A stretch of 64,000 bases of DNA from Planctomycetota bacterium (GTDB lineage Bacteria > Planctomycetota > UBA1135 > GCA-002686595): positions 124,001 to 188,000 of the forward strand of contig JAEUHZ010000028.1 in NCBI GenBank assembly GCA_016795205.1. The letters run 5' to 3'. The notes below the pieces were generated by a model. That model had not been told where the DNA came from. It ran no database searches and was given only the letters and a program-made list of their open reading frames with translations. Below are positions 57,241 through 64,000 of the stretch, in pieces. A program made the position numbers and the translations under genes. Numbering within the stretch: position 1 is the stretch's first letter; the number at the start of each line of letters is the position of its first letter.

Positions 57241-58089
57241 TCAGCGCAACGAAAGCGCGTACCCGATCGCCTGCTGGCGCAACGCGAGCAGCTCCGAGAG
57301 GGCCTCCTCGCCCAGCCCCAGCTCCACGACGACCGGCTCGTCGCGCGGGAAGTCCTCCGGCTCGAGGGCATCTTCGAGGGCCCAATGCGCGAGCAGGTCC
57401 GCCAGGCGCGTGAGCCGCGCGTCGGGCGCGTACTCGCTGGCCGCGCTGGGTTCGTGGTGGCAGGCCACGACGACCTCGATCGGGTAGGGCAGCCCCCAGG
57501 CGTGGACCAAGCGCGCCCCGACGCGCGCATGGAAGGTGTCCATGGCGGCCTCGAGCAGGGCGCCCCCCGCCGGGTCGCAACCCAGGAGCTCCGGACGCTC
57601 GACCGCAGCCTGGAAGACGATCGGCCGGCCGACGTCGTGCATGAGGCCCCACAGGAAGGCGACCTCGCCATTGCGCCGCAGGCGCCGGGCCACCTCGCGC
57701 GCGAAGACCGCGGTCAAGGCGCAGTGTGCCCACATGGCGCGCGTGTGCTCCTCGTGCTGCCGGCTGCAGAACACCCGCCCTTGAAGGGTGACGGCGATCG
57801 ACAGGTTGCGGATCATCGTCATCCCCAGGCGCCCGACCGCCTGCTTGAGCGAGACGATGGGCTCGACCGGCGCGAACACGGCCGAGTTCGCCAGCCGCAG
57901 GACGTGGGAGGCGAGCGAGGGATCGCGCTCCAGGGCCGCGACGATGTCCTGGGACTCGGTCTCCGGGTCCTCGCACAGGGACAGGATCCGCGCGGCGGCT
58001 TCGGGCAGGACCGGCAGCTCGAGGTGCTCGTCCAGGTAGCGCGCCAGCGCTTCGTGGACCTCGAGGGACAGCTCGGTGGACGCACTCAT
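57241..58089 (-). CDS. HDOD-domain signalling protein
   Basis: A 282-residue protein with one HDOD domain: LPVLPEAAARILSLCEDPET start, HVLRLANSAVFAP, SLKQAVGRLGM and the HD-like WGLMHDVGRP and CHHEP. Such proteins lack phosphohydrolase activity in most cases and act in signalling, including motility and c-di-GMP-linked routes. Divergent from the ECF sigma gene (74 bp). Confidence 0.87.
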   Translation of the reverse strand: MSASTELSLEVHEALARYLDEHLELPVLPEAAARILSLCEDPETESQDIVAALERDPSLASHVLRLANSAVFAPVEPIVSLKQAVGRLGMTMIRNLSIAVTLQGRVFCSRQHEEHTRAMWAHCALTAVFAREVARRLRRNGEVAFLWGLMHDVGRPIVFQAAVERPELLGCDPAGGALLEAAMDTFHARVGARLVHAWGLPYPIEVVVACHHEPSAASEYAPDARLTRLADLLAHWALEDALEPEDFPRDEPVVVELGLGEEALSELLALRQQAIGYALSLR

Positions 58090-58163
58090 GCTGCGAGACC
58101 ATCGACCGCCAGCACGCGGCGCCTGAAGTCCCCGGCGCTCCGCGCCTTGCAGCGTTCCCCGGG

Positions 58164-58790
58164 GTGCGATACGAAGGAGGCGGGGAGGTCTCCCCACACC
58201 CGCCCCCCTCCGTGGAAGAGCTCGAACTCGTCGCAGGCCTGCGCGAGCGGCGCGATGACGCCGTGCGGACGCTCCTGGAGCGCTACCGGGCCCTGTTCTT
58301 CCACTGCATCGGCAGCTTCGAGGCCGATCCCGCCGCGCGTGACGACCTGCACCAGGAGGTCGTGCTCTACGTGCTCGAGCGCCTCGACGCCGGCAGCTTC
58401 GACCCGGAGAAGGGGTCCTTCGGGACCTGGCTCTACCGGGTCACGTGGTGCCGCTGCGTGGACCTGAAGCGCAAGGCCGGCGCGCGGCGCACGCCCAAGC
58501 TGACGCCGGCCGGGGACAAGGTGCCCGAGCGCGCCGACCTCGCGCCGGGACCGGGCGAGGAAGCCGGAACGGAAGAGATCGGCGCCATCGTCCAACGCGG
58601 CATGGCCCACCTCGAGGCCGAGGACCAGCGGCTGCTGCTCTTGCGCTACGTCGATGCGCGCACGCTGATCGAGATCGGCGCCGAGCTCGGGATCTCCGTG
58701 GAGCAGACGAAATACCGGCTGAAACGCGCGGCGACGAGCCTGCGCCGCGTGCTGCTGAACGACTTCGCGATCGAGGAGGCGGTGCGATGA
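58164..58790 (+). CDS. ECF RNA polymerase sigma factor
   Basis: A 208-residue sigma-70 family protein with both key regions: region 2 (LLERYRALFFHCIG, DDLHQEVVLYVLERL, FGTWLYRVTWCRCVD) and region 4 (DQRLLLLRYVDARTLIEIGAELGISVEQTKYRLKRA). It recognises promoters when released from its anti-sigma partner. Start is GTG 58164, with GTG 58212 as alternative (the latter removes 16 non-conserved residues). Stop overlaps the next gene (ATGA). Confidence 0.9.
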   Translation: MRYEGGGEVSPHPPPSVEELELVAGLRERRDDAVRTLLERYRALFFHCIGSFEADPAARDDLHQEVVLYVLERLDAGSFDPEKGSFGTWLYRVTWCRCVDLKRKAGARRTPKLTPAGDKVPERADLAPGPGEEAGTEEIGAIVQRGMAHLEAEDQRLLLLRYVDARTLIEIGAELGISVEQTKYRLKRAATSLRRVLLNDFAIEEAVR

Positions 58791-59968
58791 GCGGTGACCC
58801 CCGGGAAAATCCCGAGCGGCAAGCCCCGCTCCACGGCGCGGCCTCGGACTCTGGACCGGCGATGAAGAACACATCGAACGGGCCCCGGCTCCTTCCCGCC
58901 GAGCTCCAGAACGATCCAAAGGCCGCCCACGACGCCCTGCTGCACTGGGATGCGCAGGACGAGCAGATCCTGAGGCTGCTCGCCCGGCACCCGGAGCACG
59001 GGGGGCGGCTCCACACCCTGCAGCGTGCCGACGGCTGGTTGCGGCAACGTGCAGCGGACGCGATCGTCGCCCGGAACCATCCCGGCGCATCCGGGCCGGG
59101 GCCCGACCTGCTCGCCTGCCCGACCCCCGACGAGCTCTACGACTTCGCCGGTGGTCCGGGGGCCGTTCCGCTCGTGCGCGAGCGAGTCTTGGCGATCGAC
59201 CGGCACCTCGCGGCCTGCCAGGCCTGCGACGGGTTCGCCGCGACGCTGGCCACGGCGCCCCCGGCGGCGCTCCTGGTCGGCGCCGATGGGAGCCTGGAGC
59301 AGCTCCCCGCCCCGCGCCTCCACCCGCGGGGTGCCCCGGCTCCGGTGCGGCGTTTCCCGGTCCGGCGCGTGCTGGTGCCCCTGGCCGCAGCCGCGACGCT
59401 GGTCCTGGCGGTGGGCGTCTGGCGAGCCTTCACCCCGGTTGCGACCCGGGCCGCGTGGCCTGCGGCGCCCGTCCTGCGCGGCGAGACCGCGCACGCGCTC
59501 GTCTGGCCCCGTGGACGCGTCCTGGAGCGTTCCCCGGCCGTCGAGCGCTTCGTCCCGGCCCTGGCTGCTGCCTTGCCCTTCGAGGTCGCTGCGGAGTCCG
59601 GCCCGGTGCGGATCCAGCTCTTCCGCACCGCGGGCGGAGCCTTCGACGAGCCGCAGCTCGTCGCCGAATGGGTCGACGGAGCCGGCTCGCCGCCGGCGCT
59701 CGCCGCGGGCCACTACACTTGGAAGGCCTGGACGAAGGAGCGCGGGCTCGAGGTCGAGCTCGGGAGCCGCGACTTCGAGGTCCTGCGCGATGAGGCCCTC
59801 CTGCGCGAGCTCGCCGCGATCCTGGAAGGCGGCGGCGACGACGCCGGCGTCCGGGCGGTGGCCTGCCTGGACGCCCGGGGCTTCCGGGCGGACGCCCGCG
59901 CGCTGGCGCGGACGCTCCCCGCATCGCCCGAGCGCGACGCCTACCTGGGCCGCGCCCCGGGCCGGTAG
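58787..59968 (+). CDS. Single-span anti-sigma-like protein with Zn-finger motif
   Basis: A 393-residue protein. H140-x3-C144-x2-C147 (HLAACQACDG) matches the ZAS zinc-binding helix of anti-sigma factors. One membrane helix lies at about 194-212 (VLVPLAAAATLVLAVGVW), then an exported domain. The N-terminal 90 residues are helical and could hold the sigma factor. It starts inside the sigma stop codon, the usual arrangement of sigma/anti-sigma pairs. The long exported domain is a likely sensor. Confidence 0.78.
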   Translation: MSGDPRENPERQAPLHGAASDSGPAMKNTSNGPRLLPAELQNDPKAAHDALLHWDAQDEQILRLLARHPEHGGRLHTLQRADGWLRQRAADAIVARNHPGASGPGPDLLACPTPDELYDFAGGPGAVPLVRERVLAIDRHLAACQACDGFAATLATAPPAALLVGADGSLEQLPAPRLHPRGAPAPVRRFPVRRVLVPLAAAATLVLAVGVWRAFTPVATRAAWPAAPVLRGETAHALVWPRGRVLERSPAVERFVPALAAALPFEVAAESGPVRIQLFRTAGGAFDEPQLVAEWVDGAGSPPALAAGHYTWKAWTKERGLEVELGSRDFEVLRDEALLRELAAILEGGGDDAGVRAVACLDARGFRADARALARTLPASPERDAYLGRAPGR

Positions 59969-59978
59969 GGGCTGCGCC

Positions 59979-62426
59979 GTGCGGGCCGCGGCACGCATCC
60001 TCCTGGCCGCGTTGGCCGTGTGGGGCTGGGTCGCCGCCGGCGCGCCGGCGTTGGCGCGCAGCGCAGTCAGGACCCAGGAGGCCCCCTCCGCGGCGGTGGC
60101 GGGCTCGGCCGCGGAGCGCGAGGCGTTCGCGGCGGCCCTGCGCGCGTTCCGGGGGGGGGACGAGGGCGCGCGCGAGCGGCTGCTCGCGTCTGGAGCGCGT
60201 CTCGCGGCGCTCGGGCGCCCCGATGCCGGCGCGATCGCCGGCTTCTACACCGGCCTCTCCGCCGAGGACCGCCGCGCAGGCCTGGCCGCGGAGGTCCGCT
60301 TCGAGGCGCTCTACGCCGAGGTCGCGCGACACGACGGCCGCGCGGCTGACGGCTGGCCCGCGCGGCGCGCGGCGATCCTGTCCGAGCTCTCGGCCCTCGC
60401 CGCCGAGCAGCGCGCGGCGCCGGATCCCGCCCCGGCTGCGCGCGCGCTGTCCCTGGCCGCCGTGCTCGACGAGCAGCGCGCGCGCCACGACGTGGCCCTC
60501 GCGCGGGCCGAGCGCGACGCGCTCCTCAGCCGCGCGGCGCAGCACGCGCGCGAGTCGCTGGAGCTGTTCGCGCGCCCTGGGTTCCTGACCCCCACGCTGG
60601 AGCCGACTTGGCTGCTCGCCAGCGTCGACGAGGCGCGCGGTGACGGCCACGCGGCGCGCGCCGGCTTCGAGGACTGCCTCGACCTCGCCGAACGCGTCGG
60701 GCTCGACGCCTGGCGCGTGCGCGCGCTGCGCGGGCTGGTCGCGGTGGCCGAGTCGACCGGCGACCTGCTCGAGCAGCGCGCGCTGCTGCGCGAGCTCGCC
60801 GCGATCCGCTCGCCGCGCGACGACGCCTGGCTCACGCGGCGCTGGGGCGCGTTGCTCGTCGCCGAGGACGAGCCGGAAGCCGCGCGCCGCTTCCTCGAGG
60901 AGCATCCGCCCTCCGACCCGGCCGAGCGCGGGCCGTGGCACTTCCTGCTGGGCAGCGCGCTCCAGCGCCTGGGGCGCGGCGCCGAGGCCGAAGCCCATTT
61001 CGCGCTCGTGCGCCTGGCTCAGGGCGGCGACGGTGACGGCTGCGCCCAGGTCGAAGCCGCGATCTTCCGGGCCCAGGCGGCGCTCGATCGCGGTGCGGCG
61101 AGCGAGGCCCTGGCGATCGCCGAGCCGCTCGACGACGTGCTCTGCGCCGAGGCGGCGCGCGCGCAACGCGCCTGGACGATCGGCGCGGCGCGCCTGGAGC
61201 TGGGCGACGCGCACGGCGCGGAGGTTGCCCTGCGCGGGGCGCTCGAGCACGGGCGCGCGCTCGAAGCGCGGCTCGCGCGCACCGACGACGGATCCGTGTT
61301 CGGCGAGGTCGTGGGCCTGGAAACCGTGGCGCTGCTGGCGGACGCCCTGCTCCAGCAGGGGCGACCGCTCGAGGCCGTGCGCGCCGCCGAGGAGTTCCAG
61401 GCGCGCTCCCTGCGGAGCCGCGGCGAGGCGCGCGTCGAGGCAGACGACGTGCGCGCCTGGGCCGCGGAGTTCGAGCGCGGGCTCGTGACCTGGGTCGTCG
61501 GAGCCGACACGACGGTCTGCGCGCACGTCGGACCCGACGGCGGCGCGCAGGGTGTCACGATCCGACTCGGTCGCGAGCGACTCCACGAGGCCGTGCGCCG
61601 CGTGCGCGAGGCCGCGATCGCGGGCGACGAGGCGCGCGCGCGCCGCCTGGCGTTGGAGGTCGAGGCGCGCATCCTCCCGCCGAGCCTGCGCGAGCGGGTG
61701 CGCGGCGGCGGCCGGCTGCTCGTTCTGGCGCACGGTCCACTGGAACGCCTGCCGTTCGACCTCACGACCCTCGCGGACGAGGGCCCGCTCTCCGTGTTGC
61801 CGGGCCTCGCGGCGCAGCGCCCCGGCCCGCCGCCCGCGGGAGAGGCCTACGCGGCGTGGTCGGTCCTGGGCGGCCCGACGACGCCGGGGGGGGCGAGCCT
61901 GCTGCCCGGCGCGCGCGCCGAGGTCGAGGGCGTCGCGGCGCGCCTCGGCACGCGCCCAGTCGTGGGCGACGCGTTCGATCGCACGGCGTTGGCGGACGCG
62001 CTGCGCAGCGGACGGCCGCTCCACGTGGCCACGCACCTCGTGCGCGGCGCGGGCGCGGGCACGCGGGACTGGGCGCTCGCCGTGGCGCGGGGCGCGCAGC
62101 TCGCCACGCGCGAGATTCGCGAGCTGGGCCCACGTCTGCCGCTCGCCGTGCTGGCCGCGTGCGAGACCGCGGACGGACGCTTCGTCGACGCCCAGGCGCT
62201 CTCGGGGGTCTCGAACGCCTTCCTGGCCTCGGGCACGCGCAATCTGTGCGTGACCCTCTGGCCGGTCGAGGACGGTGCGGCGCGGGCCTGGTCGGAGGCC
62301 TTCCACCGCGCGCTGGCCGCGGGCGCGCGCCCCTCCGCGGCCGCGTCCCGTGCGCGGGACGACCTGCGGCGCGCCGGGGTGCGCGTCTCGGAGTGGGCGG
62401 CGTTCCGGTTCGCGGGCAGCGACTGA
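59979..62426 (+). CDS. Secreted TPR-CHAT protein (caspase-like) of the ECF operon
   Basis: An 815-residue protein. GTG start 59979 gives a signal peptide (ILLAALAVWGWVAAGAPALA); TPR-like repeats (about 130-470) follow; the C-terminal CHAT domain (about 540-815) has H686 in HVATH and C728 in AACETADG, the caspase-type dyad, and GTRNLCVTLWPVEDG. The gene begins 10 bp after the anti-sigma gene. Sigma factor, membrane anti-sigma and exported CHAT protein form one unit, so the protease could cut the anti-sigma or be an output of the regulon. Target unknown. Confidence 0.85.
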   Translation: MRAAARILLAALAVWGWVAAGAPALARSAVRTQEAPSAAVAGSAAEREAFAAALRAFRGGDEGARERLLASGARLAALGRPDAGAIAGFYTGLSAEDRRAGLAAEVRFEALYAEVARHDGRAADGWPARRAAILSELSALAAEQRAAPDPAPAARALSLAAVLDEQRARHDVALARAERDALLSRAAQHARESLELFARPGFLTPTLEPTWLLASVDEARGDGHAARAGFEDCLDLAERVGLDAWRVRALRGLVAVAESTGDLLEQRALLRELAAIRSPRDDAWLTRRWGALLVAEDEPEAARRFLEEHPPSDPAERGPWHFLLGSALQRLGRGAEAEAHFALVRLAQGGDGDGCAQVEAAIFRAQAALDRGAASEALAIAEPLDDVLCAEAARAQRAWTIGAARLELGDAHGAEVALRGALEHGRALEARLARTDDGSVFGEVVGLETVALLADALLQQGRPLEAVRAAEEFQARSLRSRGEARVEADDVRAWAAEFERGLVTWVVGADTTVCAHVGPDGGAQGVTIRLGRERLHEAVRRVREAAIAGDEARARRLALEVEARILPPSLRERVRGGGRLLVLAHGPLERLPFDLTTLADEGPLSVLPGLAAQRPGPPPAGEAYAAWSVLGGPTTPGGASLLPGARAEVEGVAARLGTRPVVGDAFDRTALADALRSGRPLHVATHLVRGAGAGTRDWALAVARGAQLATREIRELGPRLPLAVLAACETADGRFVDAQALSGVSNAFLASGTRNLCVTLWPVEDGAARAWSEAFHRALAAGARPSAAASRARDDLRRAGVRVSEWAAFRFAGSD

Positions 62427-62665
62427 GCTGCCGCGCCCGTGGGGGCCGAGCCCCGGGCGGCGCTGGAGGCCGGCCACGCGCAGAGCCGGGCCATTCCTGA
62501 CGCCCGGCGGGGGGAGTGGCAGCCCCCGCCCCAGGCCCTGGGACCTGTGCCCGCGGGCGCGGCGCCCCTCCCCCGCCCGGGAGCCGGCGCCCGGGGCGTG
62601 AAGGCCTCTCAAGGCCGGCGGGGCGTCGGCCGATCTCTGTGCAGCCAGCGGGGCCTCCGCCCCGC
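62415..62665. repeat. Cluster of GC-rich hairpins between the CHAT gene and a secreted-protein gene
   Basis: Three perfect stems stand out: GGCAGC/GCTGCC (62415-62432, spanning the CHAT stop), GGCGGGGG/CCCCCGCC (62506-62530) and GCGGGGC/GCCCCGC (62648-62665, 20 bp before the next ATG). No coding frame is supported in the 259-bp spacer. They may terminate the CHAT operon or be a structured leader. Confidence 0.35.
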
Positions 62666-62685
62666 GGCCCACCGAGACCGCTCCG

Positions 62686-63264
62686 ATGCACAAGCTATCC
62701 GCTGCACTCCTCGCCCTCCTGGCGCTGACCGTCCCGATCACCGCCGTCGAGGAGTCGCCCGAGCCGGCCCCCATCGACGTCGGGATCAGCGTGACGGGCA
62801 CGCGCTTCTACGCGCGGAACTACTCGGGGACGAGCTACGTGCTGCTGTTCAAGAGCGGCAGCACGGTGATCTGGCGCACGCTCTCCTCGGGCCACGACCT
62901 GGTGTGGGAGTACCCGACGCAGCTCCTGTCGGGGGTCGAGCTCGAGGTCGCGACGTGGGCCGACGGCGCCTGGCGCCGCACGGGCTCGATCTTGCTCGAG
63001 AACGTCGCGGCGCGCGGCACCGAGGCGCTGTGGGTCCAGAGCGACTCGAAGCGCACGAGCTGGGCGGAGCTGGGCTCCGCGCTGTTCGTCGAGGACACCG
63101 GCGCGAGCTTCTTCCCCGCCACGTTGCCCAGCGATTCGAGCCTCGGCTCGTCGGCCGAGGAGGCCTTCGCGGCGCCGACGCACGTGCCGGTCATCACGCC
63201 GAGCGAGAACCCGGTCGGCGACGTGCCGCCGCGGATCGAGGAACGGCCGCTCCCGCCGGTCTAG
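62686..63264 (+). CDS. Secreted hypothetical protein
   Basis: A 192-residue protein with a signal peptide (LSAALLALLALTVPITAVEE). The mature part is beta-rich (VGISVTGTRFYARNYSG, TSYVLLFKSG, VELEVATWADGAW) then becomes Pro/Ser-rich and disordered at the C-terminus. I do not recognise a family. Followed by an intrinsic terminator, so transcription ends here. Confidence 0.6.
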   Translation: MHKLSAALLALLALTVPITAVEESPEPAPIDVGISVTGTRFYARNYSGTSYVLLFKSGSTVIWRTLSSGHDLVWEYPTQLLSGVELEVATWADGAWRRTGSILLENVAARGTEALWVQSDSKRTSWAELGSALFVEDTGASFFPATLPSDSSLGSSAEEAFAAPTHVPVITPSENPVGDVPPRIEERPLPPV

Positions 63265-63327
63265 GCTGCGGGTGCGGTTGGTCGAAGGGACTGTGGAGAG
63301 ACGAGAGAGCTGAGAGACGACGATGGG

Positions 63328-63364
63328 ACCGCGGCCGCCCCGCTCGGGGCGGCCGCGGTGTTTT
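63328..63364 (+). terminator. Intrinsic (Rho-independent) terminator
   Basis: ACCGCGGCCGCCCC and GGGGCGGCCGCGGT make a perfect 14-bp stem with a 4-base loop (GCTC), followed by GTTTT (TTTT at 63361-63364). It ends the secreted-protein transcript 16 bases before the phosphofructokinase start. Confidence 0.85.
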
Positions 63365-63379
63365 CGTAGGCTCTCGCGC

Positions 63380-64000
63380 GTGGAAGCACGCATCCGAACG
63401 CTGGGCCCGGCTCGATTCCCCTCGCCGCTCTCGAGCCCGGTCTCCGACGGCGTACGCGTCCCGGAGACGATCCTGCGCGTCGACGGCGACATCGAGCCGT
63501 GCACGACCTGGGAGGTCGCGGGCCCGCGCGAGCGGCTGTTCTTCGCGCCCGGCGCGCTGCGCGCCGCGGTCGTGACCTGCGGCGGGCTGTGCCCCGGGCT
63601 GAACAACGTGCTGCGGTCGCTGTTCCTGCACCTGCACCACTTGTACGGCCTCAAGGAGCTGCTCGGCGTGCGCTACGGCTACGCCGGTCTGGACCCCGAC
63701 AGCCAGCACCCGCCAGTGCCCCTCGCGCGCGCCAGCGTGGGAGCCATCCACCGCCTGGGCGGCACCGTGCTCGGCACGTCGCGCGGCCCGGTGCCGCTCG
63801 ATCGCATGCTGGCGACACTGCGACGGCTGGAGGTCGGTGCGCTGTTCTGCGTGGGCGGCGACGGGACCATGCGCGGCGCACACGCGCTCTCCGAGGGGGC
63901 GCGCGCGGCCGGCTACCCACTCGCGGTCGTCGGCATTCCGAAGACGATCGACAACGACATCCAGCACGTGACGCGTTCCTTCGGCTTCCGCACCGCGGTC
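63380..64000 (+). CDS. 6-phosphofructokinase (PFK-A superfamily), 3' part beyond window
   Basis: GTG 63380 opens a frame that runs off the window (207 codons). VVTCGGLCPGLNNVLRSL is the ATP-binding Gly-rich strand, FCVGGDGTMRGAHAL the GGDGT phosphate loop and GIPKTIDNDI the catalytic loop. A Gly follows GGD, where PPi-type enzymes have Asp, which suggests ATP rather than PPi; the PKTIDND Lys is typical of plant-like and long PFKs. It phosphorylates fructose 6-phosphate in glycolysis. An N-terminal extension of about 55 residues precedes the core. Little spacer separates it from the terminator (16 bp), so its promoter must overlap the hairpin region. Confidence 0.9.
   Translation, partial: MEARIRTLGPARFPSPLSSPVSDGVRVPETILRVDGDIEPCTTWEVAGPRERLFFAPGALRAAVVTCGGLCPGLNNVLRSLFLHLHHLYGLKELLGVRYGYAGLDPDSQHPPVPLARASVGAIHRLGGTVLGTSRGPVPLDRMLATLRRLEVGALFCVGGDGTMRGAHALSEGARAAGYPLAVVGIPKTIDNDIQHVTRSFGFRTAV

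Noticed and set aside
63295-63320. Purine-rich GAGAGACGA repeats ahead of the terminator
   Set aside because: Two short imperfect copies only; too little to call a repeat family or a binding site.

Overview
The window is very GC-rich bacterial chromosome, densely packed with genes, many overlapping by 1-4 bases. Several families point to Planctomycetota or a close relative: a lipoprotein joining a sugar-dehydrogenase-like propeller to a c-type heme domain, CHAT/TPR proteins, a Ser/Thr kinase beside a sigma-factor-like gene, a DUF6370-like protein, and secreted proteins of planctomycete type. This is inference from gene content. I see no rRNA, tRNA or CRISPR array.

Layout. 1-13.9 kb: housekeeping and secreted proteins (TolB-like propeller, exonuclease III, DEAD-box helicase with a long disordered tail, 2Fe-2S ferredoxin, IspH, M64 peptidase, a degenerate GH38-like glycosidase), plus a RAYT/IS200-type transposase gene flanked by 29-nt inverted repeats between the ferredoxin and ispH. 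14.7-23.8 kb: the most unusual locus. A 150-bp foldback element lies just upstream of a five-gene operon. It encodes an inner-membrane flavin/Fe-S protein with a likely di-heme b domain, a 26-heme cytochrome c, an outer-membrane beta-barrel protein, a 15-heme cytochrome c and an anchored protein of unknown role. The layout is that of a trans-envelope electron conduit (porin-cytochrome type).

23.8-32.2 kb: BtuF-like cobalamin-binding protein, DinB protein, TPR-kinase followed by a sigma-region-2 protein that ends in a membrane helix instead of region 4, a small membrane protein, a sulfotransferase whose ribosome binding site is buried in a predicted hairpin, GNAT, MBL hydrolase, tandem PilZ protein. 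32.3-44.2 kb: a long minus-strand acyl-CoA cluster (thiolase, 3-hydroxyacyl-CoA dehydrogenase, two acyl-CoA dehydrogenases, MeaB GTPase, two-subunit B12 acyl-CoA mutase), with a CHAT/TPR protein, a small membrane protein and a DNA-binding protein embedded in it. The mutase has mixed substrate-site residues, so butyryl/isobutyryl-CoA chemistry is as plausible as methylmalonyl-CoA. A second foldback element lies between an acyl-CoA dehydrogenase and meaB and supplies meaB's N-terminus.

44.3-58 kb: PVC-type heme lipoprotein, HAD phosphatase, secreted protein, GMC oxidoreductase with a Rossmann-fold partner, M20 lipoprotein, GlnRS, M17 aminopeptidase, HDOD protein. 58.2-64 kb: ECF sigma factor, Zn-finger-type anti-sigma factor and CHAT protease-like protein in one overlapping operon, a secreted protein, a strong intrinsic terminator, and the start of a phosphofructokinase gene.
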